64,000 bases of DNA, taken from positions 1-64,000 of the forward strand of contig JARGOP010000009.1 of assembly GCA_029233965.1 (NCBI GenBank), in the 5' to 3' direction. The notes under the pieces were generated by a model, which ran no database searches, was not told where the DNA came from, and saw only the letters and a list, made by a program, of their open reading frames with translations. Positions 45,346 to 53,685 of the stretch are shown piece after piece. The DNA comes from Verrucomicrobiales bacterium. GTDB lineage: Bacteria; Verrucomicrobiota; Verrucomicrobiia; Verrucomicrobiales; DEV007. Positions within the stretch are counted from its first letter, which is position 1, and the number at the start of each line of letters is the position of its first letter. Position numbers and translations under genes: made by a program.

Positions 45346-46671
45346 TCAACGAGTGATCCTGGAATCGAGCCAATCGAGGGAAGCCTTGCGGGAGGGAAGC
45401 GTCCCCTCGAGTTGAAGGTCCTGCGCTTCGCGCAGGAGCGTTTTGAACTCAGGTCCCGGGCGAAGTCCCCGCTCGATGAGGTCTTTGCCCGAAAGGAAAG
45501 GGGGCGGCACGAGTGGTTCTGAAGAAAACTCTTCCGCTTTTTCGATGAGAAACCGGTAGTTATCGAGGTTCCCGCTGCTTCCAAGACAATCGACACGATG
45601 GAGCTCGAGTTCGTCCTCAAAGTGTTTGCGTGCCATGAAGCGTTTCAGCTTGGCTTTCCGCATCTTCGTCACGTCCTTGAACCTCATGTGAACCGAGACA
45701 GCATCGACGGTGGCATCGATGATTTGGTTCGAATACTTCAGTCGTCTCAGAATCCGGCCCGTCATTTCCGCGCCCAACTTGTCGTGTCCATTGAAGCGGA
45801 TCCGATCGGCTTCCTTGTCATAGCAGAAGGTGTCCGGCTTCCCGATATCGTGGAAGAGAGTGGACAGCACGAGCGGGAGACTCGCTTCATCGGGAAGAAG
45901 GCTCAACATCAGTCGGGTGTGCACAAAAACATCGCCCTCGGGATGCCATTGCGGCGGTTGCTCGCACCCTTGAAGGTTCATAATTTCCGGCAGGAGGATC
46001 CTCATGAGCCCGGATTCGACAAGAAGATCAAATCCTTTCAGGCGATTCGGATGCTTCCAGATTTTATCGAGCTCCTCGCGGATCCGTTCGGGCGGAAGGC
46101 TGGTAATCGCGGGAGCCTGCGTCTTGACCGCCTGCCAGGTCTCTTTCTCGATTTTAAAATCCAGCACGGTGGCGAAACGTATTGCTCTGAGGAGGCGGAG
46201 GTGGTCCTCGCGAAAGCGTTCGAGAGGATCTCCGATCGCACGGATGAGTTTTGCCTCCAGATCCTCCTGACCATTGACGTAGTCGATCAGCGCTCCGCGG
46301 ACCGGGTCAAAGAACATTCCGTTCACCGTGAAGTCACGCCGACGGGCATCCTCTTCCGCCGTCGTGAAAACGACCGAGTCCGGGTGGCGCCCGTCGCTGT
46401 ATTCGCCATCGCTCCGGAAGGTGGCGATTTCGAAATGCTCATTCTTTTCGCGAACCAGGATCACACCAAAGTGAGCGCCGATTGATTCGCCCCTTTCAAA
46501 CAGGGCGAGGATCTGCGCGGGGGTTGCCGACGTGGCGATGTCGAAGTCTTTGGGCGTTGCCCCGGAAAGACGATCGCGGACGCAGCCACCGGCAAATAGA
46601 GCCTCGTATCCGGCGTCGTGAAGCCTCCGGACGATTCGTTCTGCCGAGGCCTCGATAGAGGAGCGGTTCAT
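45346..46671 (-). CDS. cca: CCA tRNA nucleotidyltransferase
   Basis: A 441-residue enzyme that adds or repairs the 3' CCA of tRNAs. The start is the ATG whose last bases overlap the stop of the dipeptidase gene (ATGA at 46668-46671); upstream codons in frame lack similarity. Family blocks are EALFAGGCVRDRLSGATPKDFDIATSA with catalytic Asp42 and Asp44, RRRDFTVNGMFFDP, DPLERFREDHLRLLRAIRFA and RIREELDKI. The HD domain reads LFHDIGKPDTF. The tRNA-Lys in this window has no encoded CCA, so this enzyme is probably essential here. Confidence 0.95.
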   Translation of the reverse strand: MNRSSIEASAERIVRRLHDAGYEALFAGGCVRDRLSGATPKDFDIATSATPAQILALFERGESIGAHFGVILVREKNEHFEIATFRSDGEYSDGRHPDSVVFTTAEEDARRRDFTVNGMFFDPVRGALIDYVNGQEDLEAKLIRAIGDPLERFREDHLRLLRAIRFATVLDFKIEKETWQAVKTQAPAITSLPPERIREELDKIWKHPNRLKGFDLLVESGLMRILLPEIMNLQGCEQPPQWHPEGDVFVHTRLMLSLLPDEASLPLVLSTLFHDIGKPDTFCYDKEADRIRFNGHDKLGAEMTGRILRRLKYSNQIIDATVDAVSVHMRFKDVTKMRKAKLKRFMARKHFEDELELHRVDCLGSSGNLDNYRFLIEKAEEFSSEPLVPPPFLSGKDLIERGLRPGPEFKTLLREAQDLQLEGTLPSRKASLDWLDSRITR

Positions 46672-47366
46672 CGCGGCATTTTGATGCCGAGATCGGCAGC
46701 GGTGACATTGCGGATGCCACCCCGGGCCTTCATGTCGTCGAAATGCCACCACTCGGATTTGATGGTTCGGAATCCGGCGTCGGTCATCGCCTTTTGGAGC
46801 AGGGCGACGCGGCGGGCGATCTCGTGATCTCCCCCCTGATAGTCCGAAGCGGCACGAGGTGAAAATTCGTCGAAGTCAGAAGGCATCGCAACGGCGGTTC
46901 CGTCGAGTTTCACGAGGGTGAGATCAATGGAAATCCCGTAGCAATGCCACGAGAGCCCCTTGCTCGGGGGGACCACAAAGTTGGGATCCTGAACGGCATC
47001 CCACAAAGCCTGATGTGCCTCCGGCGGGCGCCAGGCATCCCAGACTTTCAGGGCGTAGCCATGGGTGTTCATCTCACGGTGCACTCTCTTGATTTTCTCT
47101 CCGGTGGAACGATTTACGAGGCAGGGCATCCCTTCGAGATAAAGGGGCTTTCCTGAGGCGGAAGTGATTTTGTAGCGCATGTCGATGAAGACGCCGGGGG
47201 CTGCATCCTCGAGAGCGACGAGATTGTAGCGCTTTGCTTTCCGGATAATCGAATCTTCGGCGCTGCGTTTGAAGAGGCTGAATCCCCCGTTCTGAGCTCC
47301 TGTCATAAGAGGGGCACACAGGAGAAAGGCAAAGAGAAGGGCGATGGCGAGAGGCGGGAGCTTCAT
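46668..47366 (-). CDS. D-alanyl-D-alanine dipeptidase (VanX/DdpX family)
   Basis: A 232-residue zinc dipeptidase with a signal peptide (1-24). The active site is complete: WDAWRPPEAHQ with Arg113, the zinc motif SWHCYGISID with His141 and Asp148, and EWWHF with the general base Glu205 and zinc ligand His208. The family splits D-Ala-D-Ala, either for peptidoglycan recycling (DdpX) or glycopeptide resistance (VanX). No vanH, vanA or vanRS is nearby, so recycling is the more likely role. It is coupled to cca by an ATGA overlap. Confidence 0.88.
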   Translation of the reverse strand: MKLPPLAIALLFAFLLCAPLMTGAQNGGFSLFKRSAEDSIIRKAKRYNLVALEDAAPGVFIDMRYKITSASGKPLYLEGMPCLVNRSTGEKIKRVHREMNTHGYALKVWDAWRPPEAHQALWDAVQDPNFVVPPSKGLSWHCYGISIDLTLVKLDGTAVAMPSDFDEFSPRAASDYQGGDHEIARRVALLQKAMTDAGFRTIKSEWWHFDDMKARGGIRNVTAADLGIKMPR

Positions 47367-47496
47367 GGCTTACTGAATCCTACCCCGAAACTGCAAGGGT
47401 GCAACGAAGCGGCGGCGGGGTTGGAGAGCTCTAAAAAATACATTTAGGCGTTATTGAAACTTGCCTGACTCTCCGACATTGATAGCCTCACCCGAC

Positions 47497-47892
47497 ATGA
47501 GTTTATTCTCCAGACTAAAAGACAAGATCTTCGCAACAAAAGAGGAAGAAGCCCCCACTCCGGCTCCTGAGCCGGGTGCCGAGGTTGCAACAGAAGAAGC
47601 CGCTGCTGAAGTGGCTCCCATGGAGCCGGTAGATGTGGAAGCACAACTGGTCGAAATGGAAGCAGCACATCCTGAAGACCTCGATTGGAGACGCTCCATC
47701 GTTGACCTCATGAAGCTCGTCGATATGGACAGCAGCTATGGCGCCCGCAAGGAACTGGCTCTTGAGCTCGGTTACAGCCAGGCGGAAATCGACAGCAAGG
47801 GCAGCGCAGAAATGAATATCTGGCTCCACAAGCGTGTCATGCAGGCTCTCGCGGAGAATGGCGGCAAAGTTCCCGCTGAATATCTCGACTGA
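47497..47892 (+). CDS. DUF3597 family protein
   Basis: A 131-residue cytoplasmic protein. The start was taken at MSLFSRLKDKIF, the usual DUF3597 beginning. A Pro/Ala/Glu-rich spacer (about 15-50) leads to the conserved C-terminal helical domain: DLDWRRSIVDLMKLVDMDSSYGARKELALELGYS, MNIWLHKRVMQALAENGGKVPAEYLD. The domain is annotated as lipoprotein-associated or stress-associated in other bacteria; the function is not known to me. It is a lone plus-strand gene between two minus-strand units. Confidence 0.88.
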   Translation: MSLFSRLKDKIFATKEEEAPTPAPEPGAEVATEEAAAEVAPMEPVDVEAQLVEMEAAHPEDLDWRRSIVDLMKLVDMDSSYGARKELALELGYSQAEIDSKGSAEMNIWLHKRVMQALAENGGKVPAEYLD

Positions 47893-47950
47893 TCTTTTTG
47901 GCGGTGGGATTCACTGCCGGTCAAGAGATGGTATCCATGAGCCGACTCTC

Positions 47951-49315
47951 TTAGCGGGGGGCGGCTTTTTCGTTCTCCGCTCCGAAAGTCGGCTTTCGAT
48001 GGATTGTGTAGAAAACCGCATTGCTGAGAAGAGGAGCGCCTTGCGCGGAGGGAAGTCGATGGCAGAGAATGCGGATCACGGTTTCCCCCGGAAGTGAGTC
48101 AGTGTTCAACACGACGGTATGACCGTCAGAGACGATCGTGGGAACGACGCGGAGATCGCGCTCGCCGCCATTCAGTGAAACCGCCTGCACCAGGTAGTTC
48201 TCCGGCTTCACGGCTTGAAAGCGATCCACTTCATCATTGAGCGTGAGTTCGATTCCACTGGGAACAATCTCCACCTGTGTGATCCTGAATTTCTCATCGA
48301 TCCCGTTGAGAGGAACGAAACCATTTGCGCCACCGGCGAGCAATTCTCCGGCTTTCATTTCGACGACTGTCTCGATCGGTTCTTCGATGATTTGCCGAAG
48401 CAGAATCGAGCCTCCCCAGGCACCGTCCACTTCGACCGGCACAATCTCAATGACCTGCCTTGAACCCGGACAAACGACGGCGAGCTTCTCTGAACCGGAT
48501 TCGTTGAAAAAGGCCAGTTCCGTGGGGCTCTGATTCCGGGTGAGCTCTGCCGGGATCACGAGCGAGGGAAGGGTGAAAGGCATCGGGTCGGGGATGGTTG
48601 ACGGAGCTTCCGGATCGAACGCGGGTAATTGCGTGAGAGAAACGAAGAACCCGCCCTTGTATTCGGGCATCACCAGCCGGGCGGCAAGAAGCCCGCGCCG
48701 GTTCACGGCAAATGCGGCAACTGGAAGGGTGCTTTCTGTAATCGTGATCAATTCCCCGGAGGCGGGATGCCAGGCCACAATCCGGGATTTTTCGGGAGCC
48801 TGCTCAGTGCCTTCTTCGGCCGGGATGGGTTCCGGAGCCGATACGGCGAAGAGTAAACGGCCATGAGGGCCCGATACGGGACCTGCGGTAATGATCGAGC
48901 CGCGGTCTTTGCCGGGCCAGTCGGTGATCAATGACTGAAAGAAGTCGAGTTCGACATCCTCATCGGTATCAAAAGCCTGCGTGACTTCGTCCGGGGAACA
49001 GAGAATGATCGAGTAGTTCGGCCCCGGGGCGAGCGAGGGGAGGGCGTTCCACTTGATCTCGGAGTAGTACTCCCAGCCAATGAGACTGAGACCGGGGGAA
49101 AATTTGGCGACTCCCACCTGACCTCGTTTGTTCAGAAAGAAGGCATTGGAGTCATCGATCGGAATGATCGAAACAGCGGAAGGCCTCTCCGTCTGCGGAG
49201 TGATCTCGATAACGGATCGATCCGGCTGTCCCCCCGCATCCTGTCCGGTCACCACGGGGTGGGTTCCTCCGAAAAGGGATGCGAGAATGAGCATGGACAG
49301 AAGGCGCCGGTTCAT
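47951..49315 (-). CDS. Secreted protein with a PVC-type C-terminal domain
   Basis: A 454-residue protein of unknown function. The start at MNRRLLSMLILASLFGG overlaps the upstream gene's stop by 4 bases (ATGA). A signal peptide is followed by beta-rich, propeller-like repeats (VSIIPIDDSNAFFLNKRGQVGVAKF, LPVAAFAVNRRGLLAARLV). The last 110 residues (ITQVEIVPSGIELTLNDEVDRF, AVKPENYLVQAVSLNG, TIVSDGHTVVLNTDSL, ILCHRL, VFYTIHR) look like the closing domain of large PVC haem proteins. No CxxCH motif is present. It pairs with the overlapping upstream gene. Confidence 0.75.
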   Translation of the reverse strand: MNRRLLSMLILASLFGGTHPVVTGQDAGGQPDRSVIEITPQTERPSAVSIIPIDDSNAFFLNKRGQVGVAKFSPGLSLIGWEYYSEIKWNALPSLAPGPNYSIILCSPDEVTQAFDTDEDVELDFFQSLITDWPGKDRGSIITAGPVSGPHGRLLFAVSAPEPIPAEEGTEQAPEKSRIVAWHPASGELITITESTLPVAAFAVNRRGLLAARLVMPEYKGGFFVSLTQLPAFDPEAPSTIPDPMPFTLPSLVIPAELTRNQSPTELAFFNESGSEKLAVVCPGSRQVIEIVPVEVDGAWGGSILLRQIIEEPIETVVEMKAGELLAGGANGFVPLNGIDEKFRITQVEIVPSGIELTLNDEVDRFQAVKPENYLVQAVSLNGGERDLRVVPTIVSDGHTVVLNTDSLPGETVIRILCHRLPSAQGAPLLSNAVFYTIHRKPTFGAENEKAAPR

Positions 49316-50064
49316 TCGGCATCCTCCTTTTCGGTCTCTTCGGGAAGAGGGCTGTCGAGGCGATAATGCAGCGTGACCTCTGAAATTGAATCCGCTGAGG
49401 CGCTCAGCACGTTTCCCTTCCATTCGCCGAGACTGGGAGTGATCAGAGGAATCCAGTTTTCGGGAAATGTCAGTTTCAACTCCGACACTCCTTTTCGAAA
49501 TGAGAACCGCTGCTTCATGACCATCCCCTCATCTTCCAGCCAAATCATTTCAGCAACGGCAAGAGAACCGTGAGTGTAGAGGAACTCGGGTTTCCCTCCA
49601 ACGATACGAACTCCGAAATAAGCGGGGTTACCAGTCGCACCGCTCATCGCCGATGTGGGATTCAAACCTGCGGCAAGAAGGCGATAAGGGGCGCCCGTTG
49701 CCGGCGCCCCGTCTTTTGCCACAGGGTCCTTCTGCGGACTCTGGAGATCAAGCACACCGACAAGGCGGCAGCTGAGGGGTTCCCAGATCGGGACAAATCT
49801 GGCTGTAGGGGCTCCCAAAGTGAAGGCCCCGGTGAAGTCGGTTAAACTGCCGTCCCCGGTCAGGTAGGGCTGTTGTGCGGTCTCATCCGTCGGGAAATCC
49901 TTTAGAAAGCGCCTGGAAATATCCAGCTTCACGGGAAGGACCCGGGGAAGCCCGGTCGCGCCCTCGACCGGATCAGCATCCGGAATGACGGGGGATTCCT
50001 GAGCCGATGCCCGGCTCCCGGAAAAAAGCAGCACGAAGACCGCAATGGTAAAGATCAAACGCAT
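49312..50064 (-). CDS. Secreted beta-rich protein paired with the next gene
   Basis: A 250-residue exported protein I do not recognise. The start at MRLIFTIAVFVLLFSGSRASAQ gives a signal peptide. The body is beta-rich: GDGSLTDFTGAFTLGAPTARFVPIWEPLSCRLVGVLDL, AYFGVRIVGGKPEFLYTHGSLAVAEMIWLEDEGMVMKQRFSF, KLTFPENWIPLITPSLGEW. The segment from GDGSLTDF onward resembles the N-terminal part of PVC-type secreted enzymes. The stop overlaps the start of the 454-residue protein (ATGA), and yaaA ends 16 bases upstream, so the order is yaaA, this gene, partner. The function is unknown. Confidence 0.72.
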   Translation of the reverse strand: MRLIFTIAVFVLLFSGSRASAQESPVIPDADPVEGATGLPRVLPVKLDISRRFLKDFPTDETAQQPYLTGDGSLTDFTGAFTLGAPTARFVPIWEPLSCRLVGVLDLQSPQKDPVAKDGAPATGAPYRLLAAGLNPTSAMSGATGNPAYFGVRIVGGKPEFLYTHGSLAVAEMIWLEDEGMVMKQRFSFRKGVSELKLTFPENWIPLITPSLGEWKGNVLSASADSISEVTLHYRLDSPLPEETEKEDAE

Positions 50065-50080
50065 GGAAGCAGAGCACAAC

Positions 50081-50866
50081 TCAGGATTTAGCAGGAACTT
50101 CGTCCCTCGTAAACACCCAGTTGTTACCTTCCGACAACTCAGGGGCAAAGCGATAGCCTTCGCGGGAAAATTTCTTCAGCTTGTCCGGAGACTCGATTCG
50201 CTCGCGGATAATGAAATCAGACATCATTCCGCGGGCTTTCTTTCCGTAGAAACTGAGAAACTTGTAGGTTCCGTTCTTAAGCTGCTTGAACTGAGGTGTG
50301 ATTACTTCCGCCTGTAGCGCATCCGATTGGATGACTGAAAAATACTCCTGAGATGCGAGATTCACGAGGAACTCGGCCCCGGACTTTTTGATTGCTGCGT
50401 TCAGCGCTTTGGTGATTTGATCGCCCCAGTAGTCGTAGAGGTTGGCTCCCTTTGTCGTCTTCAGTGAGGTCCCCATTTCAAGACGGTAGGGCTGAATCAA
50501 ATCAAGAGGTCGCAGGATGCCGTAGAGGCCGGAAAGAATCCGAAGATGCTGCTGTGCGTAGCTCAGGTCTTCCCTGCTGTATTCGTCGAGTTCGAAGCCC
50601 GTGTAAACATCTCCGCGAAAGGCAAAGAGGGCCGCACGGGCATTGTCGTCGCTCGCGTCGGGCGTCCACGTGCGATAGCGTTCGAAGTTGAGGTCGGCGA
50701 GCTTTTCGCTCAGGCCCATCAGCTCGCGGAGTTGAGGTCGGGTTTTCTTTCTGAGGGTGGAGACAAGTTCCGCCGCGTTATCCTGATAGGCCGGCTTCGT
50801 GGGACGATGAGATGGCAAAGCGCATTCAAAATCGAGAGTCTTGGCGGGCGAGATAACAGCAAGCAT
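50081..50866 (-). CDS. yaaA: Peroxide-stress protein YaaA (UPF0246)
   Basis: A 261-residue DNA-binding protein that limits iron-driven damage under peroxide stress in E. coli. The start MLAVISPAKTLDFE is the family's usual beginning. Conserved blocks are LSEKLADLNFERYRTW, ALFAFRGDVYTGFELDEYS, HLRILSGLYGILRPLDLIQPYRLEMGT, YWGDQITKAL, NLASQEYFSVI and FLSFYGKKARGMMSDFIIRERI. It lies 16 bases upstream of a secreted-protein pair. A CCTCCTCACTTGCCCC leader precedes the ATG. Confidence 0.95.
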   Translation of the reverse strand: MLAVISPAKTLDFECALPSHRPTKPAYQDNAAELVSTLRKKTRPQLRELMGLSEKLADLNFERYRTWTPDASDDNARAALFAFRGDVYTGFELDEYSREDLSYAQQHLRILSGLYGILRPLDLIQPYRLEMGTSLKTTKGANLYDYWGDQITKALNAAIKKSGAEFLVNLASQEYFSVIQSDALQAEVITPQFKQLKNGTYKFLSFYGKKARGMMSDFIIRERIESPDKLKKFSREGYRFAPELSEGNNWVFTRDEVPAKS

Positions 50867-50950
50867 GGGGCAAGTGAGGAGGGATCGCAGAACATTAGGT
50901 GGGAAAAGCTCCGGCTCAAGAACGCAACTGAAATTTCGGAGCAAAAACAA

Positions 50951-51013
50951 ATTTTAAATTAATTAAAATAAAAGTTTAAAATTAAATAAATTTTGTTAGA
51001 ATTTAACTGAAGC
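50951..51013. promoter_or_regulatory. AT-rich divergent promoter region
   Basis: The spacer between yaaA (minus) and the small membrane gene (plus) is almost pure A/T, with repeated TTTAAA and AATTAA words, in a GC-rich setting. Its base composition and position between two start codons suggest a shared promoter or a nucleoid-protein site. I cannot assign exact -35 and -10 hexamers. Confidence 0.4.
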
Positions 51014-51014
51014 T

Positions 51015-51323
51015 ATGAAATTTATCGAAGATGCATCTTTTCCGGTGGGCGAGGTTTACCTCGGATTCTTCGTGATTTCGTTTTTGATTCTGGCATTGAT
51101 CCTTCTTTCGGGGTTGCCGGGTGGCATGAGGAAGCTGGTTCACGCAGTACGCCTCATCGGGGCGCGGCGCCGACGCAATGTGAGGATGCTTGCGGATCGC
51201 GATCAGCTTGAAGAGGCGGGCGAGACCCTCGTCGGGATGACTCTCTTCGAAGAGGAAGCGGGGGAGTCTGCCGGAGATCAGGATGTCGGCGAGACCAGTA
51301 GGTTCGTATCCGACGCCGCTTGA
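51015..51323 (+). CDS. Small single-span membrane protein (hypothetical)
   Basis: A 102-residue ORF with one membrane helix (about 14-34, VYLGFFVISFLILALILLSGLPGG) followed by a basic patch (RLIGARRRRNVR) and an acidic tail. I do not recognise a family. It begins directly after the AT-rich spacer and overlaps the 3' end of dusB by 46 bases on the other strand. The helix and charge pattern suggest a real protein, but the overlapping tail may be incidental. Confidence 0.5.
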   Translation: MKFIEDASFPVGEVYLGFFVISFLILALILLSGLPGGMRKLVHAVRLIGARRRRNVRMLADRDQLEEAGETLVGMTLFEEEAGESAGDQDVGETSRFVSDAA

Positions 51324-52300
51324 GCGTGAGCGAGGTGTTCAGCCGCGAGATCCTCGAGTTCAGCGATCGAGTTGACTGTCGCAAAACGGGCTCTCAGCAC
51401 CTTTCCTCCGGGGAGGCCTTTTGAATAAGCCATGAGGCGTGACCTGAGTGACTGAATCGCAAATTTTTCATGGGAAAACTTTCCCCATTCGATGAGCATG
51501 CGTGCGTGGCGAAGAATGAAGGTCCAGCGTTCCTCGAGCAGGAGTGGTTCGGGGTGTTGGCCGGTCTCCAGGTAGCGTTTCGCATCCCGGAAAATCCAGG
51601 GGTATTGCATCGCGGCGCGACCGATCATGACACCCTTGACTCCGGTGGTGTTCCTTCTCCGCGCAACATCTTCACCGGTTGAAATGTCGCCGTTCCCGAC
51701 AACGGGGATGTTCACTTCACGGCTGCACTGATCAATAACTTCCCAGTCCGCTTCGCCGGCGTAGCCCTGCGCCCTCGTCCGTCCATGGATCGCGATAGTT
51801 TGCATCCCGCAGTCTTCAAGGATATGGCAGACCTGGGGGGCGTTGATGAGATCCTGATCCCAGCCGATCCGGATTTTCGCGGTGACCGGCACCTGATCGC
51901 CGACGCCTTTGGCAATGGATTCCGCTACGCTGGCGAGGACGGGGCAGTCGCGGAGGAGGGAGGAGCCGCCATTCTTCGAGACGACCTTCTTCACCGGGCA
52001 GCCGAAGTTGATGTCGATGAAATCCGGGCGTTTCCAGTCGATGATCTTTTTCGCCGCTTCGGCCATGCGGGGGCCATCTGCGCCGAAGAGTTGGACTCCG
52101 ACCGGGCGCTGCTCTTCGTCGAACTCGGTGTAGACCCTCGTGCGTTCGTCCGCCTGCATAATGCCCTCGGCTGAGACAAATTCGGTTACCATGACGTCGG
52201 CTCCTAATTCCTTGCAAAGGCGACGAAATACCAAATCCGTCACCCCCGCCATCGGCGCGAGGTAGAGGGGAAATTGATCGTTCTGGAACCAGGGGAGCAT
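51278..52300 (-). CDS. dusB: tRNA-dihydrouridine synthase (DusB type)
   Basis: A 340-residue FMN enzyme that reduces uridines in tRNA. Blocks are LAPMAGVTDLVFRRLCKELGADV, PVGVQLFGADGPRMAEAAKKI, DFIDINFGCPVKKVVSKNGGSSLLRD with catalytic Cys101, TAKIRIGWD, IAIHGRTRAQGYAGEADWEVI, IPVVGNGDISTGEDVARRR, VMIGRAAMQYPWIFRD. It lies 106 bases after the radical SAM gene on the same strand, so co-transcription is possible but not evident. It overlaps the small membrane ORF at its 3' end. Confidence 0.93.
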   Translation of the reverse strand: MLPWFQNDQFPLYLAPMAGVTDLVFRRLCKELGADVMVTEFVSAEGIMQADERTRVYTEFDEEQRPVGVQLFGADGPRMAEAAKKIIDWKRPDFIDINFGCPVKKVVSKNGGSSLLRDCPVLASVAESIAKGVGDQVPVTAKIRIGWDQDLINAPQVCHILEDCGMQTIAIHGRTRAQGYAGEADWEVIDQCSREVNIPVVGNGDISTGEDVARRRNTTGVKGVMIGRAAMQYPWIFRDAKRYLETGQHPEPLLLEERWTFILRHARMLIEWGKFSHEKFAIQSLRSRLMAYSKGLPGGKVLRARFATVNSIAELEDLAAEHLAHAQAASDTNLLVSPTS

Positions 52301-52406
52301 GAGCCGCTATCGTAAGCCCTGTCTTCAGGAACGGCAAGCGGAGCGCTTGTTCTGCAGGTGCAGGTTGGAAAAAGGGGAGCCGGCCGCTTCGCCTGCCACC
52401 GGATGC

Positions 52407-53627
52407 CTACCGGTTTTGTTCCATGCCGTCGTAGGCTCCGAAATCGTTGAACCAGACCCGCTTAGCCCAGCGATAAACCGGGTGTTTTTCGGGAATCTCG
52501 TCGCCGGTGGGGAGCCACTGGCTGTTGCGGGGAGTCATTGCTTCGAGCTCAGCAATCGCCGTTTTCCGGATCGTGGTATCAGTGGCGCTGTGCTTTTCGA
52601 CGAGGGCCTTGACGACATCAGGGCGCTCTAGAACAACGCAGCCTCGAGTGTGTTTTGCGGATGTCTCGCGAAAGTCTTTGAGGAACTCGGATTTCGTCAA
52701 GGACTCATAGATTGAGCCATCGCGAACGTTCTCGGTCGCAAATTGAATGATGGGGCAGGGCTCGATGCCGCCGGAAGGCCCGATATGGTGGGAAATGCCG
52801 TTCGACATCGGGCAAAGCGCTTTACCTTCTCCGTCGTAGTAGGCGTCAATGATGCCGAGCGGCAGTTTGGTCCGCATATTGACCACGAATTCACGGACTC
52901 GGCGTGCCTGCTCCGGCGTGAGTGCGAGGTCTTCATTCGGCTGAGGGCCGACAGGACGATACGTGTGATACCAGGCATAGTGAACGCCACGATTAATAAG
53001 GGTCCGTAACCACTTCTCGGTCAGTAGGTCATCGATGTTGGTCCGGCAGAGGCTGGTCGCCACGCCGGTGAGGATCTTGTTCTCGAGACAGTGATCGAGT
53101 CCGCGAAGGGTGCGGTTCAAGACATCCTTCCCGCCCCGGCGTTCATTGGCGACCACTTCGGTTCCCTCGATGGAGATCAGGGGCGTGGCATTGCCGAGTT
53201 GGCGGAGCTGCTTCGCCTTCTTCTCTGTGATCATCTGCCCGTTGGTGAACACCTGGAAGAAGCAGTCCTGGTGCTCCCCTAGAAAGTCGAGGAGGTCGGG
53301 GTGCATGAACGGCTCGCCGCCGAGGATGCCGAAAAAGGAATTCCCGTGCGATTTCGCGTCATTGACAATCTTGTTGAGGTCTTCGAGGTCGATCTTGACC
53401 TGCGGTTTATCCACGTCGACCCAGCACCCCTGACAGCGGAGGTTGCAGCTGTTGAGGATGGAGATGTAAATGAAAGGAGGGAAATAGATCCCTTCTTTCA
53501 TTCGTTTCTTAAAGAGATTCACGGAGCGGACGCCTTTGACCCCGAAGTTCCACATAAACTTCCCGAGGTGCCGCTTGTCAGCCGTCTTGAGAATGCGACC
53601 GGCGTATTGGAGGGAGGGGACGATCAT
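52407..53627 (-). CDS. Radical SAM protein with C-terminal cysteine cluster region
   Basis: A 406-residue radical SAM enzyme. The cluster motif is CNLRCQGC (Cys61, Cys65, Cys68) in YISILNSCNLRCQGCWVDVDKPQ. The SAM-binding GILGGEPFMHPDLLDFL and FQVFTNGQMIT follow. A second cysteine group, CPMSNGISHHIGPSGGIEPCPIIQF and RGCVVL, suggests a SPASM-like auxiliary cluster. The substrate is unknown; family members in PVC bacteria are often described as HpnH-like or peptide-modifying, but no peptide gene is visible. It lies 58 bases downstream of an aldolase gene. The ATG follows about 30 bases of almost pure pyrimidine. Confidence 0.85.
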   Translation of the reverse strand: MIVPSLQYAGRILKTADKRHLGKFMWNFGVKGVRSVNLFKKRMKEGIYFPPFIYISILNSCNLRCQGCWVDVDKPQVKIDLEDLNKIVNDAKSHGNSFFGILGGEPFMHPDLLDFLGEHQDCFFQVFTNGQMITEKKAKQLRQLGNATPLISIEGTEVVANERRGGKDVLNRTLRGLDHCLENKILTGVATSLCRTNIDDLLTEKWLRTLINRGVHYAWYHTYRPVGPQPNEDLALTPEQARRVREFVVNMRTKLPLGIIDAYYDGEGKALCPMSNGISHHIGPSGGIEPCPIIQFATENVRDGSIYESLTKSEFLKDFRETSAKHTRGCVVLERPDVVKALVEKHSATDTTIRKTAIAELEAMTPRNSQWLPTGDEIPEKHPVYRWAKRVWFNDFGAYDGMEQNR

Positions 53628-53685
53628 GGGGAGAAGGATAAGGAGGAAAGAAGGCGGGAAGCAGAGAATACTCTCGTAATGATGA

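Noticed and set aside
46668-47366. Vancomycin-resistance cluster
   Set aside because: VanX-like alone; no vanH, ligase or two-component genes are nearby.
47939-47970. Terminator after the DUF3597 gene
   Set aside because: The stem is only about five bases with a long loop, and it overlaps the end of the opposite gene.
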